Source: Cordylochernes scorpioides
Taxonomy: Eukaryota > Arthropoda > Arachnida > Pseudoscorpiones > Chernetidae
Assembly (NCBI GenBank): GCA_030710605.1
Contig: CP092877.1
Coordinates: 44,314,406-44,378,405, forward strand
Reading direction: 5' to 3'
Length of the DNA stretch: 64,000 bases
The first letter of the stretch is position 1. Each line of letters opens with the position of its first letter. The notes beneath the pieces were generated by a model. That model searched no databases and had not been told where the DNA came from. It saw only the letters and a list, made by a program, of their open reading frames with translations. Shown here piece by piece: positions 9,509-21,651 of the stretch. A program made the position numbers and the translations under genes.

Positions 9509-12500
9509 CTGGAAAACAATAATAAACTATTGTAACTCTTCAGGGCTTAACATCTTATGATATACAGCAGGTACAGTACTAATACAGTACAGTAAAAATA
9601 CAGTGGTACAGTGGGTAGGTACATTGTAAATAGCATCCATAAGTCCACTAGACTCTCCAAGATTGTCTAGCAGTATATCTCCATTGAACATTAAGTTTGT
9701 TCCACAAACACAATATTGACAGACACATTTTCTTGATAAATATTTTAAAACGACCAACCACGTGCATGTTTTGGGTCCTCGACAGAGTGGTACAAACTGT
9801 ACCTTTACGACCAAAAAGGCATGTTCAATAGTTTGAATGTGTTTCTTCCTTAAAAAATTAAGAAATGGATTTTTTCCTCCAAGATTGTCTATGCATCAGA
9901 TCCTATGTGAGGTGGTAATGTTCAGAACATCCAAGGTAGGAGACTGCAGTAGTTACTGGCAAGTAAAGGACCTGCTCTTAACTTGAATGTTGTAAACTTG
10001 ACTGAAACAATTGTTACAATATAGGGAGAACCTATAGTGACCTGAAAAATAGATGTGATGATTGAAAGAGCCAGCCAAAGAACAGGGAGGAAACCCAGTA
10101 TGGTGGCCTCAAAATAAACTCTTTATAACAAAAATGTTTTGTATCTTTCTCTCTAAATAGGTAAATATGTTCTTTTAAAAATAAAAAGTTTTATAAACAC
10201 CCTATTTTGTTGTTGTTTCTTATCCCCTTGTGTAAAGATTACACGAATTCCATGTGATCTCATGGAATGGGATGTAGGGGTGCAGCTTTCGTTGATCATG
10301 GCAGGCAAGGCATGGCAGGATCATGATCCAGGCACACTTTTAATACTCCCCAGTACAAATCTCCACATTCCATGTAAAACCTTTATAAAATGGTACTTGC
10401 TGGTAAACCAATAATTATCCCTAATTTTTTGATAGCCCTCAATTAACCAAGGTTTTTTTTATTCATTCAAATGTGGGTTTATTTTAAATACACATTACTT
10501 AATTAAAAGTATGAATAAATAAGATTAACAATATTTGGGACTGGAATTTTTATTCCTTTCCTCCTTCCGGGAGAGTCCCAATAAAAAAGAAGTGACTGGA
10601 TATGGGTAAAAGAAAGATGTAGATATGGGTAAAAAGATGCACAATGTAGGTTTCACACACCAGACATCTAAACCCAACTCTCTTAATCAATTCCAAGATA
10701 TTACACCAGACTGGAGTTCCAAGAATCTCAGAGAGGAAATGACTTATTTCCTGCTTGCATCCAATTCCTTATAATTGACCTTTAGGCGAAAAATTAAAAA
10801 AAAAAAAAGAGAATTCTCATTTATTTTAGACAATTTTTTTTTTTTAGAATTTCGAATAGGCTTCAAAATACATGATACAAATAGAGCTATGATAGTATGG
10901 ACCATATAATATGGCAGCATTCAATGGGTTTAAACCACACATCCTGTGTCAACCAGGCACTGTTCAGCCGTGGTTTTCTAAGTCTCTGCTCAAGTCATGT
11001 TGGAGCGTACCATAAATTTCCTTGTATAAGCAACACATTATTGACTGTATTGACTCATCCATTGATGAGCTCTACTTATCCCCAACAGACACCATCAACA
11101 AGCTCTACAAGCTTGATACCCTGATATGATTGAGTAATAAGAAAGAAGAAGACTTGTATAAGCAAGGATCTAGCAAAAAACCTAGAGATTAATTCAGTTT
11201 TTTTTTTTTTGCTTATCTCTAGTACACGTGGTGCAGGCCATGATAATCATGGTGGGTAGAAATAGGCGACTGTGCTTTTACTGCACCTCATGTCTACACA
11301 TGTGAAAAACAGTTTGACTTTGCACTTACAAATGTGCCAGAGCCCTGTTTGGTTACTTGCACTTGCTGGTGGGGTTGGACTTTTGCAAGAATCGGGGGCC
11401 ATTGGAGAATTTTTTTTTTTAATCAGAAAAAAGTGCCCAATGCAGGAATCGAACCTGGGTCGTAGCAGTCGAAAATCAACGGATTATACCATCCTTCCAC
11501 CCACCCCCCAAAGACTGCAGTGCAAGAATAGACCAGAGAATCAATCAAATTTACCTTCAGAGCTACTGGCTGCACCAGGGCATGGTCGAAGACAAGGCAG
11601 TTGAAGGAGCCGTAGACCCCATCATTGACATAGTACTGGGTCACCAGGTCAGAGAGTCCTGGGGCAACCAAACAAGAGGTAAGTCCAGAGTGTGGAGAGT
11701 GAAGGAGGGAGTAGTGTACCTTTGTCATTGGGGATGTCCAGGACCCGCTTGGCGATGACATTGGTGCAGAGGGTGAAGGCAGATGCCACAAAGAAGCGGC
11801 CAGGCTCTGCGATGATATCGATCCCACAGCCCACTGGGAAGTACTGGTCCAGGGACTCAGTCACCACATCAGCAATCTGTCACATCCTCGGTCAAATCTC
11901 TCATTATCTATTCTTCCAAGCTACAGCCAAAAAGACCTAATTATTACTAGATACAAATTCCCCCTTGTTGATCATAATCATTTGAAATGGTACACACAAT
12001 GTGGACCTAGATCTAGTAATATTTTTCAAATTTATATTTTTTATTAATGCTAGAGCTAATAAATAGAACACTAGCCTGCCCCACAGGCTCGAGGAGCATG
12101 AACTCGTGGAATTTGTGTAATCTTTACACAAGGGGATAAGAAACAACAACAACATGTAATGTAAAGTAGCTGAAGAATATCTAAACCAAAATACTAAATC
12201 TCTTTCCAACCTCTAATTGGAGGTTCATTTCACGATGAGGGAATTAAGCTCAGGTCACTTCATTTTTTAACTTACTCAGGGGTTTAAGACAGGTTTTTTA
12301 CTTTTAAACCAAGTTTAACAGTTGGGGGTTGGGTGAGCTTACCTCCTCGAAGGAGACCCCAGCTCCTGGGATCCCAGGAAAGCCGCCTCCAATGTCCAGC
12401 ATGGTGAAGTTGTAGCCAAACTTGCGAGCCAGCTGGAAGACGTGATGGGAGTTGGTGATGGCGTCACGGTAGGCCTTGGCATCCTGGCAGCCACTGCCCA

Positions 12501-15500
12501 CGTGGAAGCTGAGCCCCACCACGTTCAAGCCGAGCTCCCGCGCCACATTCAGCAGGTGGGAGCAGTCCTTCAGATCAGCTCCAAACTTCAGTCCCAGCTG
12601 GCACACTGCGGAGCTGTCATCCACTCGGATTCTCAGCACCAGCCGGGCTGCGGGGAAGATGCTGGCGATCTTGTGCAGCTCCATCTCATTGTCGAAGGTC
12701 ATCATGTCCACACCCACAGCCTCGGCGTGCTTGATGAAAGCCCCGGTCTTGCAGGGGTTGGCATAGATGATGCTGGACCCGGTGGCTCCCACCTTCATGG
12801 CCGCCTCAATCTCAGTCTGAACACATGTCACACCAGTTCTACAGGGAATCCTTTCACTCCATACTGTCACTTATGACAGCATTGAATCTTACACTTTGAA
12901 TAGATTTCAATTTAAAACAAAAATAATAATAAAGTAATAAACAAAACGGCTTCTGAGAATGAGTTTCTTGCTTTATTTTATATTCTTCTCAAGCTTTTGG
13001 GTTTCACAAAACCTTCTACAGTATGAAGCAAGAATTTCACCCTCAGAAGCTGTTTTGTTTATTATTTATATGGATTTAATAAAGGATTTTACTTTTCTGA
13101 ATAATAAAAAATATAATTTAATTTAGAACTATGATGTCATAAAGGATGCTGTTATAGCAAGGCTCCACTATACTCCAAATGTATCAGCTAGTTTCAGGAC
13201 TATTGGTATAATTTTCCAAATACTCTCTACTGCTGCAATGAGAATGCCATGCTCTTCCAATAGTTCTATGGCAGTATGAAGTGGTTTTAACTGGAAAATA
13301 AAAAGTCACCACACTATAATACTTTCAGCCAACTCTCAATTAACCAGCATAAAGAACTGTTTGACACAACCAGGGTGTATAAGGAATTCTAAATTACAAA
13401 GGTCTACAATAGGCTGCTTCTCTTAGATTTATGGTGTTTGTTAAATCAAAATTGACTGAAATTCTAATACAATGGAATCTTTTATAAGAGTATCGCTTAT
13501 ACCTAGTACACGTGGTACAGGCCATGATAATCATGGTGGGTAGAAGTAGGCGACTGCTTTTACTGTAAGTGCACCACACGTCTACACATGTGAAAAGCAG
13601 TTAGACTTTGCACTTACAAATGTGCCAGAGCCCCGTTTGGTTACTTGCACTCGCTGGTGGGGTTGGACTTTTGCAAGAATCGGGGTCTATTGGAGCATTT
13701 TTTTTTTTTTAAATCAGAAAAAATTGCCCAATGCGGGAATCAAACCTAGGTCGTAGCAGTCGAAAACCAACGGTTCAGACCATCCTTCCACCGACTCCCC
13801 TTTATAAGAGTGGTTATATTATATATAATTCAAAACCCCCAAGTTTAACTCTCAATTATAACATGTTTAAAATAACAATATAAATCTTGGTCCCTGATTC
13901 CTTGGAAAGTTTTACTGCAATTGGCTAAGAATTAAGTTCCTTTTTTAGCTCCCAGTTGAATGGTTACATCCCCAACTACAATGTGCAGAACAAGTGTGAG
14001 ACATACCTTGCTGGCACAGTCAAATCCAGTTCCCAGGGCTGCCAGGACTTCCAAGATCACAGGAGTGTCGTTGCACTTGACAGCTATGACAACACACAAT
14101 TCACCTATTTAAAAAAAAATTATTCCAAAGTAGAACATTATTTATCACATGTAGACTTTGCCAAAGTTAACTCTACACAAGATACTAGCTGTTTATAATA
14201 AATTAAAACTATTACAGTATGATTTTTTTTTCAAATGCAACAACTACTGGGCATGACAAAAATATTGGGAGAGTCTGGCTTATCAATGGTCAATCCTACC
14301 AGGGTTTTGTAAGAGTTATCACTAGAATTGGAAATATCTCTTCTCATTCTTATAAAATCCAAATCTTTTATTTTTGAGCGAGTGGGAAGGCATGAATGTT
14401 ATCTCTAATCTATCTAAATGTATGGTCATGAAGCTCACTTATATTCTTTAAATATTGTGGCATTGTGTGTAAGATTAGCTCAATATTTTAAAATACTGAA
14501 CTAAACAATCTGTATAAATATTTTCATTTTGCATCCTTTATTAGTTTTTTTTTCTTCATTTTGTTCATAAGTAGCCCTAATAATGTTGTGGATATTTATA
14601 ATTTGTAAATAAATCTCAAAATTTTCTCCACTTAAAAATTTAATCAAATATGAAAAATAGTACAAATGTGATACTGGGATAAAGTGCATAAATTAAGAAG
14701 AAAAAAAGGTATCTCCTTATCGCGCAACTGAAAGTTGCTGATGGCTTGTGCCATCTATTGGAATAAATATCAATTATTCATGCAACTGAAAGTTGCACAA
14801 TAAGGAGATGCCTTTTTTTCTTTCTTAATTTAAGCTTCCTTTAAAAAGGCAAAATAATAAAACCAAATCCAAGTAAGTAAAGTGTGTTTTAATCTATAAT
14901 CCAAATAGTACCTAATCATTAAGCCTCCATTGTTCAATCAAGTGCTATAAATAAGACATTCCTCTTTTCTTCAATGTCTTAGGGGAATGGAAGGATGAAA
15001 TGGCAGGCACTTACCATAGTATGGGGTGATACGTGGCATCTTGGTCTTCCATAACTTATATTTACACACAATGTCCCCAAGATCCACTATGTAAAATGGG
15101 TCTTCACCCTAGAACACACAAACAATGTTATCTCAATGGAGTTATCTCTGAATACAATAGTTTGGGATTTGCATACAACAACCTTTCTTCCTACATACAA
15201 CTCAGGGCTTGTGCTGGGAGGGAATACAAGAATTGAAGTCATCAATTGGCAACTACCATATTATGTTTTTTTGTAAACTCTGTAGATTTAAGATTTTTAT
15301 AATATACTCCTTGTGTTAATCAAATATAAATCTCTGAGGATAAGTTTCTTTATATTATGATGCATTAGCGTGCTATCTGTTATCAAAATTCGAATCTATT
15401 ATAGACACGTATGATTTTTTCCATTGCAGTAAGGACAGTAGAATTTTTTTTTTTTTTAAAGAATCATACGCATCTATAATAGTTTCTTTATTACACTTTT

Positions 15501-17304
15501 AATGAGTTTACAAGCTTTCAGGTTTTGAATGACCCTTCTTCTACAGGTAATTTTTTTTAGAAAAGCTTGTAAACTTGTTAAAAGTGTAATAAAGAAACTC
15601 GGAGATTTATATTTGATTAATCTAATTGATACAGAGGATTATAATACTCCTTGTGTGAAACCTAATTATAACATTTTCTATAACATCATAATTATAAAGT
15701 CCTAAGGCTTTAAAGCTTTATTGTTTAACTGCCATTAAAGGACATGTGGCTTGAATATTAAAATGAGTAGCATAAAAATAATTTCAAACTTTCAATACAT
15801 TTCTTAATTGGGACCTGCAAATTACCCAGCACACATCCACACAATTAATGAGAGAGAATAAAGTACAAAAATTATAATGCTCCCTCCCTCTTCTAAAGCT
15901 ATCCTGTTTACTTTCCTGCTCCACATCTCAAATGTGGCTTTGTTGATTTCTCCTATCCCTTTTCACCAAGACCTCTGAAAGTATTATTTGGACAAAGTTT
16001 TACCACATATATATATATGCTGCATATATAATCAGCACCATGCTGATTAGGGCCAACAGCCCGTCCGTGGTTAGCTTTTCTTGATTAATCAAGAATTTGT
16101 ATTTGGCCAATTCTGGAATAATTAAAAATCAACGAGAATAGTTGATATTTATTCGGATAGATGGCGCAAGCCATCAGAAACTTTCAGTTGCACGATAAGG
16201 AGATTCCTTTTTCTTAATATATATATATATTTAAAACTCTGCAACCTTCTGCAACAGTTACTGTTTTCTCAATTTAACCATCATAGAGTGCTTAGGCATT
16301 TATTATTAAGTCACAATGGTACACACAATTTGGATTATAGGTAACAACAAGACCAATTAAGTAGATTAAATGTGATATTTCAGCAACAGCATTTCAGAGA
16401 AAAATACTGATGGAAAAAAGGTTTTTTTCCCCCCTCATTCATTAATTTTGTAGGAAGAGGGTTTACAATGCTGAGAAACAGTGATTGATAATTATTTTGG
16501 TCCTTTATCCCACCATCCAACCAGGTTAGGAATGTGATATAGTTTGGGTGCTACATGGCACAATAGGTGCTTTTCACATGTATAGACATGTGGTGCACTT
16601 ACAGTGAAGCAGTCACTAACTTCTACCCATCATGATTATCATGGCCTGTACCACGTGTACTAGGTATAATAAAATAAATAAAAAAAAAACAATAAGGCTG
16701 ATGACCTACTCTCACTAACTCCAGACTATCTCCAGTCCGTCTGATTATCTCCGCTCTCCAAACTTTGGCCGGGTCATTCAACTTCCTGTAGGCAGCAACT
16801 CCTTTTGTCACACTTTTTATATCCTTTATTTTGAATATTGAGGAAATTTATTTGAGAAATGTCTATTGAGGCCACTGATGATTATAATTATGGCATTTTA
16901 CAACTCAACTTATAACCCAACTTGTGTTTCTACTTCTATAGTGAATACCATTGTCTCTCTTATACAGTTTTGTTTTAGGCAAATAAATACACAATTGATT
17001 CTCCATTGAAGATCTACTTGGATTCTAAACCCAGCCAAAACCTCAATCAGCATGTTGGATACCAACAAGTCTAATAAGCTGTTTAGGACTAGGAACAAAG
17101 CTTCTTTAAAGGTTCTTGTCAAAGACAAGACACTTTCAAATTTGTAGAAGGTTTCAAAACCCTCTACAAGTTAACTACCACAAGCCCAGCTATATATATG
17201 AAGGGGATAAGACTTACCGGAGATGAAGCATGGCTCCGGATGAGATCCAAGAGAGATTTGTCAGCCACCACTTCAACGGAGGACCGAGCTGATTGCGATT
17301 TCAT
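9158..17304 (-). CDS. ODC1: Ornithine decarboxylase, seven coding exons
   Basis: PLP enzyme converting L-ornithine to putrescine, the committing step of polyamine synthesis; acts as a cytosolic homodimer. Coding exons (minus): 17304-17218, 15108-15015, 14083-14007, 12816-12343, 11876-11720, 11658-11555, 9508-9158. All introns are GT..AG, phases agree, and the total is 1344 nt for 447 aa, close to the animal norm of about 460. Diagnostic residues: PLP lysine K63 (AVKCND), D82 (GFDCAS), H191 (FHVGSGC), glycine loop GGGFPG 229-234, E268 (EPGR), D309 (VNDGVYG), catalytic C350 (IWGPTCD), Y379 (ENMGAY). Retained lysine and cysteine argue for an active decarboxylase, not an antizyme inhibitor. The ATG at 17304 gives an N-terminus of the usual length; no in-frame stop is seen just upstream, so an earlier start is not excluded. 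The C-terminal tail resembles no degron I know. Confidence 0.96.
9509..11554 (-). other. ODC intron 6
   Basis: Non-coding. Holds a fragment of the 'gtgtaaagattacacgaattccatg' repeat near 10230, a copy of the 8218-type repeat at 11020-11150, and a minus-strand SINE at 11205-11510. The rest is AT-rich without recognisable structure. Confidence 0.75.
11205..11510 (-). mobile_element. tRNA-derived SINE in ODC intron 6
   Basis: Same family as 7461-7794, reverse orientation. The head with a B-box-like segment (cgaacctgggtcgtagcagtcg on the plus strand) is at the right, the 'acacgtggtgcaggccatgat' module at the left after a poly-T. Lies in antisense to... the same strand as ODC transcription, close to the exon 6 donor. 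Target duplications not clear. Confidence 0.85.
11555..11658 (-). CDS. ODC1: ODC coding exon 6
   Basis: 104 nt, acceptor GCCCCAG, donor GAAG|GTAAAT. Encodes YYVNDGVYGSFNCLVFDHA, including the substrate-binding aspartate. A SINE sits about 40 bp past the donor, in intron 6. Confidence 0.96.
11720..11876 (-). CDS. ODC1: ODC coding exon 5
   Basis: 157 nt, acceptor GTGACAG, donor AAAG|GTACAC. Encodes DQYFP, IIAEPGRFFVASAFTL; E268 contacts the pyridine nitrogen of PLP in the family. Confidence 0.96.
12090..12155. repeat. Fragment of dispersed repeat (ODC intron 4)
   Basis: The phrase 'gaggagcatgaactcgtggaatttgtgtaatctttacacaaggggataagaaacaacaac' recurs at 19735-19795 and in reverse at 7850-7900 and 10215-10255. 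Short retroposon debris of unknown parent. Confidence 0.55.
12343..12816 (-). CDS. ODC1: ODC coding exon 4 (TIM barrel)
   Basis: 474 nt, 158 codons, phase 0 at both ends; acceptor TGTTCAG, donor GAGGAG|GTAAGC. Encodes IIYANPCK, MMTFDNEMEL, FHVGSGCQD and LDIGGGFPG, most of the PLP-binding barrel. Confidence 0.97.
12930..13066. repeat. Foldback element in ODC intron 3
   Basis: aacaaaacggcttctgagaatgag near 12940 is inverted at about 13040-13062, with a smaller internal hairpin (agcttttgggtttcac...ccttctacag). The internal phrase resembles the Penelope-like terminal repeat logic seen at 25703 (CTGxAGAAGG ... AAGCTT). Confidence 0.55.
13492..13800 (-). mobile_element. tRNA-derived SINE in ODC intron 3, full length
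   Basis: 309 bp bounded by 11-bp target duplications TTTATAAGAGT at 13481-13491 and 13801-13811. Head with tRNA-like sequence at the right end (minus sense GGTGGAAGGATGGTCTGAAC), palindromic module at the left. It defines the element's true ends. Confidence 0.93.
14007..14083 (-). CDS. ODC1: ODC coding exon 3 (PLP lysine)
   Basis: 77 nt, acceptor CATAG, donor AAG|GTATGT. Encodes AVKCNDTPVILEVLA and GTGFDCASK; K63 forms the Schiff base with PLP. Confidence 0.95.
14708..14830. repeat. Foldback MITE 'aggcatctccttatcg', short copy
   Basis: Arms aaaggtatctccttatcgcgcaactg and its inverse end at ...gcacaataaggagatgcctttt. The 5' flank (tagtacaaatgtgatactgggataaagtgcataaattaag) is shared with the longer copy at 54376-54623, so it belongs to the element. 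Lies in ODC intron 2. Confidence 0.7.
15015..15108 (-). CDS. ODC1: ODC coding exon 2
   Basis: 94 nt, acceptor TTCTAG, donor TATG|GTAAGT. Encodes EDPFYIVDLGDIV ... MPRITPYY, matching the conserved ODC segment just before the PLP lysine. Ends with one base of the next codon. Confidence 0.93.
15390..15600. repeat. Two adjacent foldbacks in ODC intron 1
   Basis: 15390-15482: outer arms ctattatagacacgtatgatt and inverse, related to the element at 1-553. 15482-15600: arms agtttctttattacacttttaa...acaagctttc inverted at 15562-15600, with central ccttcttctacagg. Both would form strong hairpins in the ODC pre-mRNA. Confidence 0.65.
16037..16071 (+). ncRNA. Degenerate type I hammerhead ribozyme motif
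   Basis: Order: stem I strand ACCATG (16037-16042), CTGATTA (16043-16049, one change from CTGANGA), stem II GGGC-CAACA-GCCC (16050-16062), then GTC (16063-16065) and the closing stem I strand CGTGGT (16066-16071). The GAAA and stem III found at 52287-52328 are missing here, so it should be inactive. The loop CAACA and the downstream GCTTTTCT..GATT.ATCAAGAA..TTTGGCCAA are shared with that site. Confidence 0.6.
16072..16222. repeat. Half copy of the hammerhead-associated foldback family
   Basis: atttggccaattctggaataatt, cgagaatagttgatatttatt, agatggcgcaagccatcag and cagttgcacgataaggaga follow the hammerhead motif in the same order as at 54500-54620. One arm only, so it does not fold back. Confidence 0.65.
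16563..16665 (+). mobile_element. SINE 3' fragment in ODC intron 1
   Basis: Only the terminal body (gcttttcacatgtatagacatgtggtgcacttac ... accacgtgtactaggtat) is present; the tRNA head is missing. Confidence 0.75.
17218..17304 (-). CDS. ODC1: ODC coding exon 1
   Basis: 87 nt, residues 1-29 (MKSQSARSSVEVV...), donor CCG|GTAAGT, phase 0. Least conserved part of the protein; its assignment rests on the start codon, the strong donor and correct phase into exon 2. Confidence 0.85.
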
Positions 17305-18397
17305 GATTAAGAGCAGTGGTAGGAATTGTTGTCAAAGAGTCACAGGGGATAAGTTATATGTACAGTAGCAGGACCTCTCTACCCTCACAAAATGCACAAA
17401 CAGACAAGGCCTCTTGTTGCTGTGGTGTTTATCCCGAGGTTAGCTGTAACACACACACACACATTAGCTTCCTTCTGTCAGCTCAACAACACACATGGCT
17501 TCTTTACAGAAAGATTCTTCACCCATTTCAGTATCAAATCAACTCTTTGCTATTATTTGGTGCTTTTTTTTTTTTTTTTAAGTTCAGTGTTTCTCCCTTG
17601 TTTTATGTATTTATATGTGTATCAACAGCTGTGGGATTCTCCAAAATTTCAGATTTGACCAAGAGGGATAGCCAAATAGGTAGGCTACCATTTTAGTAAC
17701 ACTTTTGTCAACAGAACTGAGTACTTGGCAATGCTGTCACCAAAACATCATGCATCACATATTTGGAAAGTCTTTTTTTTAACCTCTCTCTTTCATCTAT
17801 TTATACCACAGGTTCTATACATGGTGGATAGAAGGTGCTATCTTCGCGAATTCCCGTTTTTTTTTTTTAGATGTATCAATTTACAGCAGAGATGACTTTT
17901 GGCTTCTTGTTCATCAACAAAACTATAAAATTGCTCAACATGATGCAGCAGATCAAAGATAAATTTATATTATAGAGATATGGGGCTGGTAATATATTTT
18001 TTTATTATTCCAAGAATTACTTACAATATCATAAGTATAATAAAGATATGTAAAATATATGGGATAGTGACTACCAAAAGTACATCCACATATCTACAGA
18101 TGTAGAACGCTGTTCAACTTTACACCTACAAGATGCCAGATGGTTATCTCCACATACTTGTGGTGTTGGGTTTGTCTAAGAATATGTGTGGAAGCCGTGT
18201 GTGTAATTCCCAAGTTTTATTATATGCCTTGTGCACCGTTCCCAAGTTTTATTATACAATGGAACCTCATTATAAAAAAATCTTTATGACAGAAAGTTGG
18301 TTATAACAAATAAATTCCTAATTTTTAAGCATTTTAAGCATAACAAAATTAAAAGGCTTGGTCTCATTTATATAGCAAATAATCTATCCAAATACAA

Positions 18398-18576
18398 TAT
18401 AGTAAAACCTCCATGAGAGGACACCTCTCTATAAAGGACAGTTTTCATAAGTAAAATTAGCATTTTTACTATTTAGGTTACCATATTTACTCTCCTGTAA
18501 AAGGACACCTTTCCTTAAAGGACAATTTGGTGTTGACAATTAGATGTTGCCCTTTACAGGGGGATTATACTATATA
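18398..18576. mobile_element. pogo/Tigger-like MITE
   Basis: Begins tatAGTAAAACCTCC and ends GGGGGATTATACTAta. Inner tandem phrases ggacacctctctataaaggacag and ggacacctttccttaaaggacaa match the MITE at 53839-54013. Confidence 0.7.
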
Positions 18577-18974
18577 TATATTTTATTTTAATATTATTTT
18601 ACACCTTGATAAGGTACAATTTGGATTCGTGCGCGCTACAAGGTAAAAAACATCATATCCAGATAAATAAATAGTGTGATGTAATAACACTGTTGTGCAC
18701 CTGCTGCCCTAGAGCCTGTTGCAGGCGATGTTGTCATTAACCTCTGGGACCTCATGACAAGATAAATATCTTAATTGGTATGCAAACTGAGGGAAAGTGG
18801 CTGGAGAGAATTTCATCTCAGGTTGAAATTGGTGCTGGTTTGGGTCAGATTGCATGCAACAAAGGCAAGAGGAAGCTTTTTATTTTAAAAATGATCTTGA
18901 AAAAGATTGGCATAGTGCTAATTGTGCTAGTTGAATTATTGGGAAAATATGAAAATTAGGAAGTACACATGATA

Positions 18975-19125
18975 TTTTCTCAACCTGCAACCCCAAAACA
19001 CATTATTGACTGTATTGACTCATCCATTGATGAGCTCTACTCTTCCTCTGCAGACACCATCAAAAGTCTCAAGCTTTACAAGCTTGATACCTTAATATGA
19101 TTGAGTGGAGATAAGAAAGAAAAAG
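18975..19125 (+). repeat. Dispersed repeat, third copy
   Basis: Matches 8218-8350 and 11020-11150: acacattattgactgtattgactcatccattgatgagctctac, then gacaccatcaa and acaagcttgatacc.taatatgattgagt. Boundaries sharp on the right (gataagaaagaa). Confidence 0.6.
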
Positions 19126-19911
19126 AAGAAGGAAGTACATGCTTCTTGATTTTTTTTAAATGTCATTCCCTGGGTTTCTTTTGCTGTAAACTGCATTTTG
19201 GATGAATTGTATGTGAAGGCCAAAGCCACAACTAGGGGGAGGTTAGCAATTAACGAGTCGGGAAGTAATATTGACCACAGCAAGTAAACTGATGATATTT
19301 TCTAAGAATTTTCTTCATTTGAAAGCTTTCAGAGAAGAAACTAAATTTTTCCACAATATTATATAAGAAATCAATATAATTTGACACACACAACTGTCTG
19401 CTTGTATATGCACACAAATAATCACAATAATATAATAGATATTATTGATATGGTAAAACTTCAATAAGACTCAGGATTAGCTCTATCATATTCTTTTAGT
19501 TTCTTTATTATTGGTACAAATGTGGCACAAGTAAAGAAGTAAGATGGGCATGCTTTACAAGAAATGTAAACATCTGTTTCTTCCCATGATCAAGTAGAAT
19601 TTACGTAGCAAATGATTAGCCCTGATATGTTGGTATTAAAAAAATCTAATAATGTAATATTTATATATTTAATAGAAATGGAATATGAATTTTCCCATGA
19701 GAAAAAAAAAAACTCCTTCAAGTTACACAACATGCTCGAGGAGCATGAACTCATGAAATCTTTACACAAGGGGATAAGAAACAACAACGAACCATTGAGT
19801 GAGAAGGGCCCAATCTGTGGATGTGTCATAAACAATTGGAATCCTGAAATTTATGCTGGGGACCTAAGTTACAGGACCATAAATGTTAATTAAAAAAATG
19901 AATCTCACTGT

Positions 19912-20110
19912 GACCAGGAAAATGTTTCAGATAATTTGAACATGATAATTGAAAATATTTCAGAGAATCTGAACATGACTAGGAAAATATTTCAGAGAAT
20001 CTGAACATGACCAGGAAAATATTTCAGAGAATTTGAACATGACCAGGAAAATATTTCGGAGAATCTGAACATGATCAGGAAAATATTTCAGAGAATCTGT
20101 TCATGACCAG
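19912..20110 (+). repeat. 32-bp minisatellite, about six units
   Basis: Unit reads roughly gaccaggaaaatatttcagagaatctgaacat with substitutions between copies. 20110-20960 beyond it is AT-rich intron-like sequence without features. Confidence 0.8.
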
Positions 20111-20973
20111 ACTGATAAGATTTCACAAAAAAATCTCAAAGGGATTACTAAATCAAAGATTAACAAAAGAAGTGGATAGATTTAAAGAAATCTGAATTAA
20201 TGCCCACTTTTTCACTGTGAATGTAGTGTTAAAAATGCAAAAAAAAAAAGGAAAAAACCAAAGTCTCACAAAAGGTAACAGGACAAAAATCCATTGGATT
20301 TGATCTGGTTATTTTTTCTTTCTTATCTATATTTCAAATTAAACCCCATCTCAATAATTAGAAGTTCCCAAGCAAGTCAAATTAACTTATTTGTAAAAGT
20401 TATTATAAATGATTAAAGAGATGTTAAGAAAACTTTTTCATACACACACACACACAAGTTTACATGAAAAAAAAAAACTATCTTTTTCTTTTAATGAAAG
20501 TGTATAATAATAAATATCCCTAATAAACTTCAATTATGTGGGAAAAAAAAGTATTTTCAAGTAATTGTTAAATTTATACATTTTTAAGGTTGTTGAATTT
20601 TAATGTGGCTAATCTTTATTAAAACCAGTTATATTAAATCAAAAGACAATATTATAATAAAAATGTTTAATTAATAAAATATCATTCACAGAGTGAATAT
20701 CATCATCCTATATAAACTTAGGGGTAGACAAAAATGTGGAACCATCATATACCACAACTTCTAAGTAAAAATTGACACACACAACATGTCTTCATATTTA
20801 TGTCAAATAAAAGATATTTTATGAAAAGGCACTAAATATTTTCTATAGCTATTGTATATATATTATGAATATATATTTAAAAGAGAAAAATGTTAATGAG
20901 GTGGTTCAAAAGATATAAATATAAAAGATACCATCATCTTTTTAAGTCAATTTTTTAATAGAACAAAACTTAC

Positions 20974-21028
20974 CAAAAAAGGTGAATTCACACCTCACAG
21001 AAGTAGAAGACAAAATCTGCTCCACTGA
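20974..21028 (-). other. Candidate ODC 5' UTR exon
   Basis: Minus strand shows AAAATTTTCAG|TCAGTGG as acceptor and TTTTTTG|GTAAGTTTTG as donor, 55 nt apart. It contains no obvious ATG-led frame. Placement upstream of the ODC ATG makes an untranslated exon plausible; nothing in the sequence proves its use. Confidence 0.3.
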
Positions 21029-21651
21029 CTGAAAATTTTACTGGTTTTGGATGAGTGTGCATTAGAATTAAAAAATAAAAGATTAGCTATTAGAGCAAAA
21101 TATGTACTTTAAAATTGTAGAGAAAATGCTTTGCTTATTATGATGATAAAAGAATGTCTAAAGGTACAATAAGTTCAAATATTCTGTTAGATTAATATAT
21201 TTGTTTTCATTATATTTCTCATAAATTATTTGTGATGTATATACTTGTATAGGAATTGTATATATATACCTCTAATAAATAAATTATAATATATATTATA
21301 GAGATATGCAAAGAATTTTTAAAAATGTTATTTTAAAGGTTTGATAGAGATTTTTCTTTATATTTTTTCTCTTAATATAAGTTTTTTGTTTAAATCAACT
21401 TGCCCAATATCAAATTCAAAATTAGAATAACTTATTTGTATCTGTACATAAGAATGCGTGCAATATTAACACACCAAACGATTAATAAATACTAAGTATA
21501 AGATCCACAATAAGAATACAGTATTATATAGTATTAAAGTTATAAGCCACTTTTAAATATTCTATAGATATATATATAAAGAAATGTTGAGCTGTATTTT
21601 AATTAAATGAAGTTTTAAAATATAAGAACAAATATATATAAACAAACTTAC

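Larger units (their letters stand above)
17305..20973. other. Upstream of ODC start: repeats, no genes seen
   Basis: AT-rich, probably the 5' intron of ODC if the UTR exons proposed below are right. Contains a (CA)n run at 17445-17462, a MITE at 18398, repeat fragments at 18600-18690, 18975-19125 and 19735-19795, and a minisatellite at 19912. Short open frames here look random. Confidence 0.5.

Noticed and set aside
12442-12876. 144-codon plus-strand reading frame
   Set aside because: Antisense shadow of ODC exon 4, which has strong codon conservation on the minus strand.
17316-17696. 126-codon plus-strand frame upstream of ODC
   Set aside because: Low-complexity, crosses a (CA)n and a poly-T run, and has no recognisable domain.
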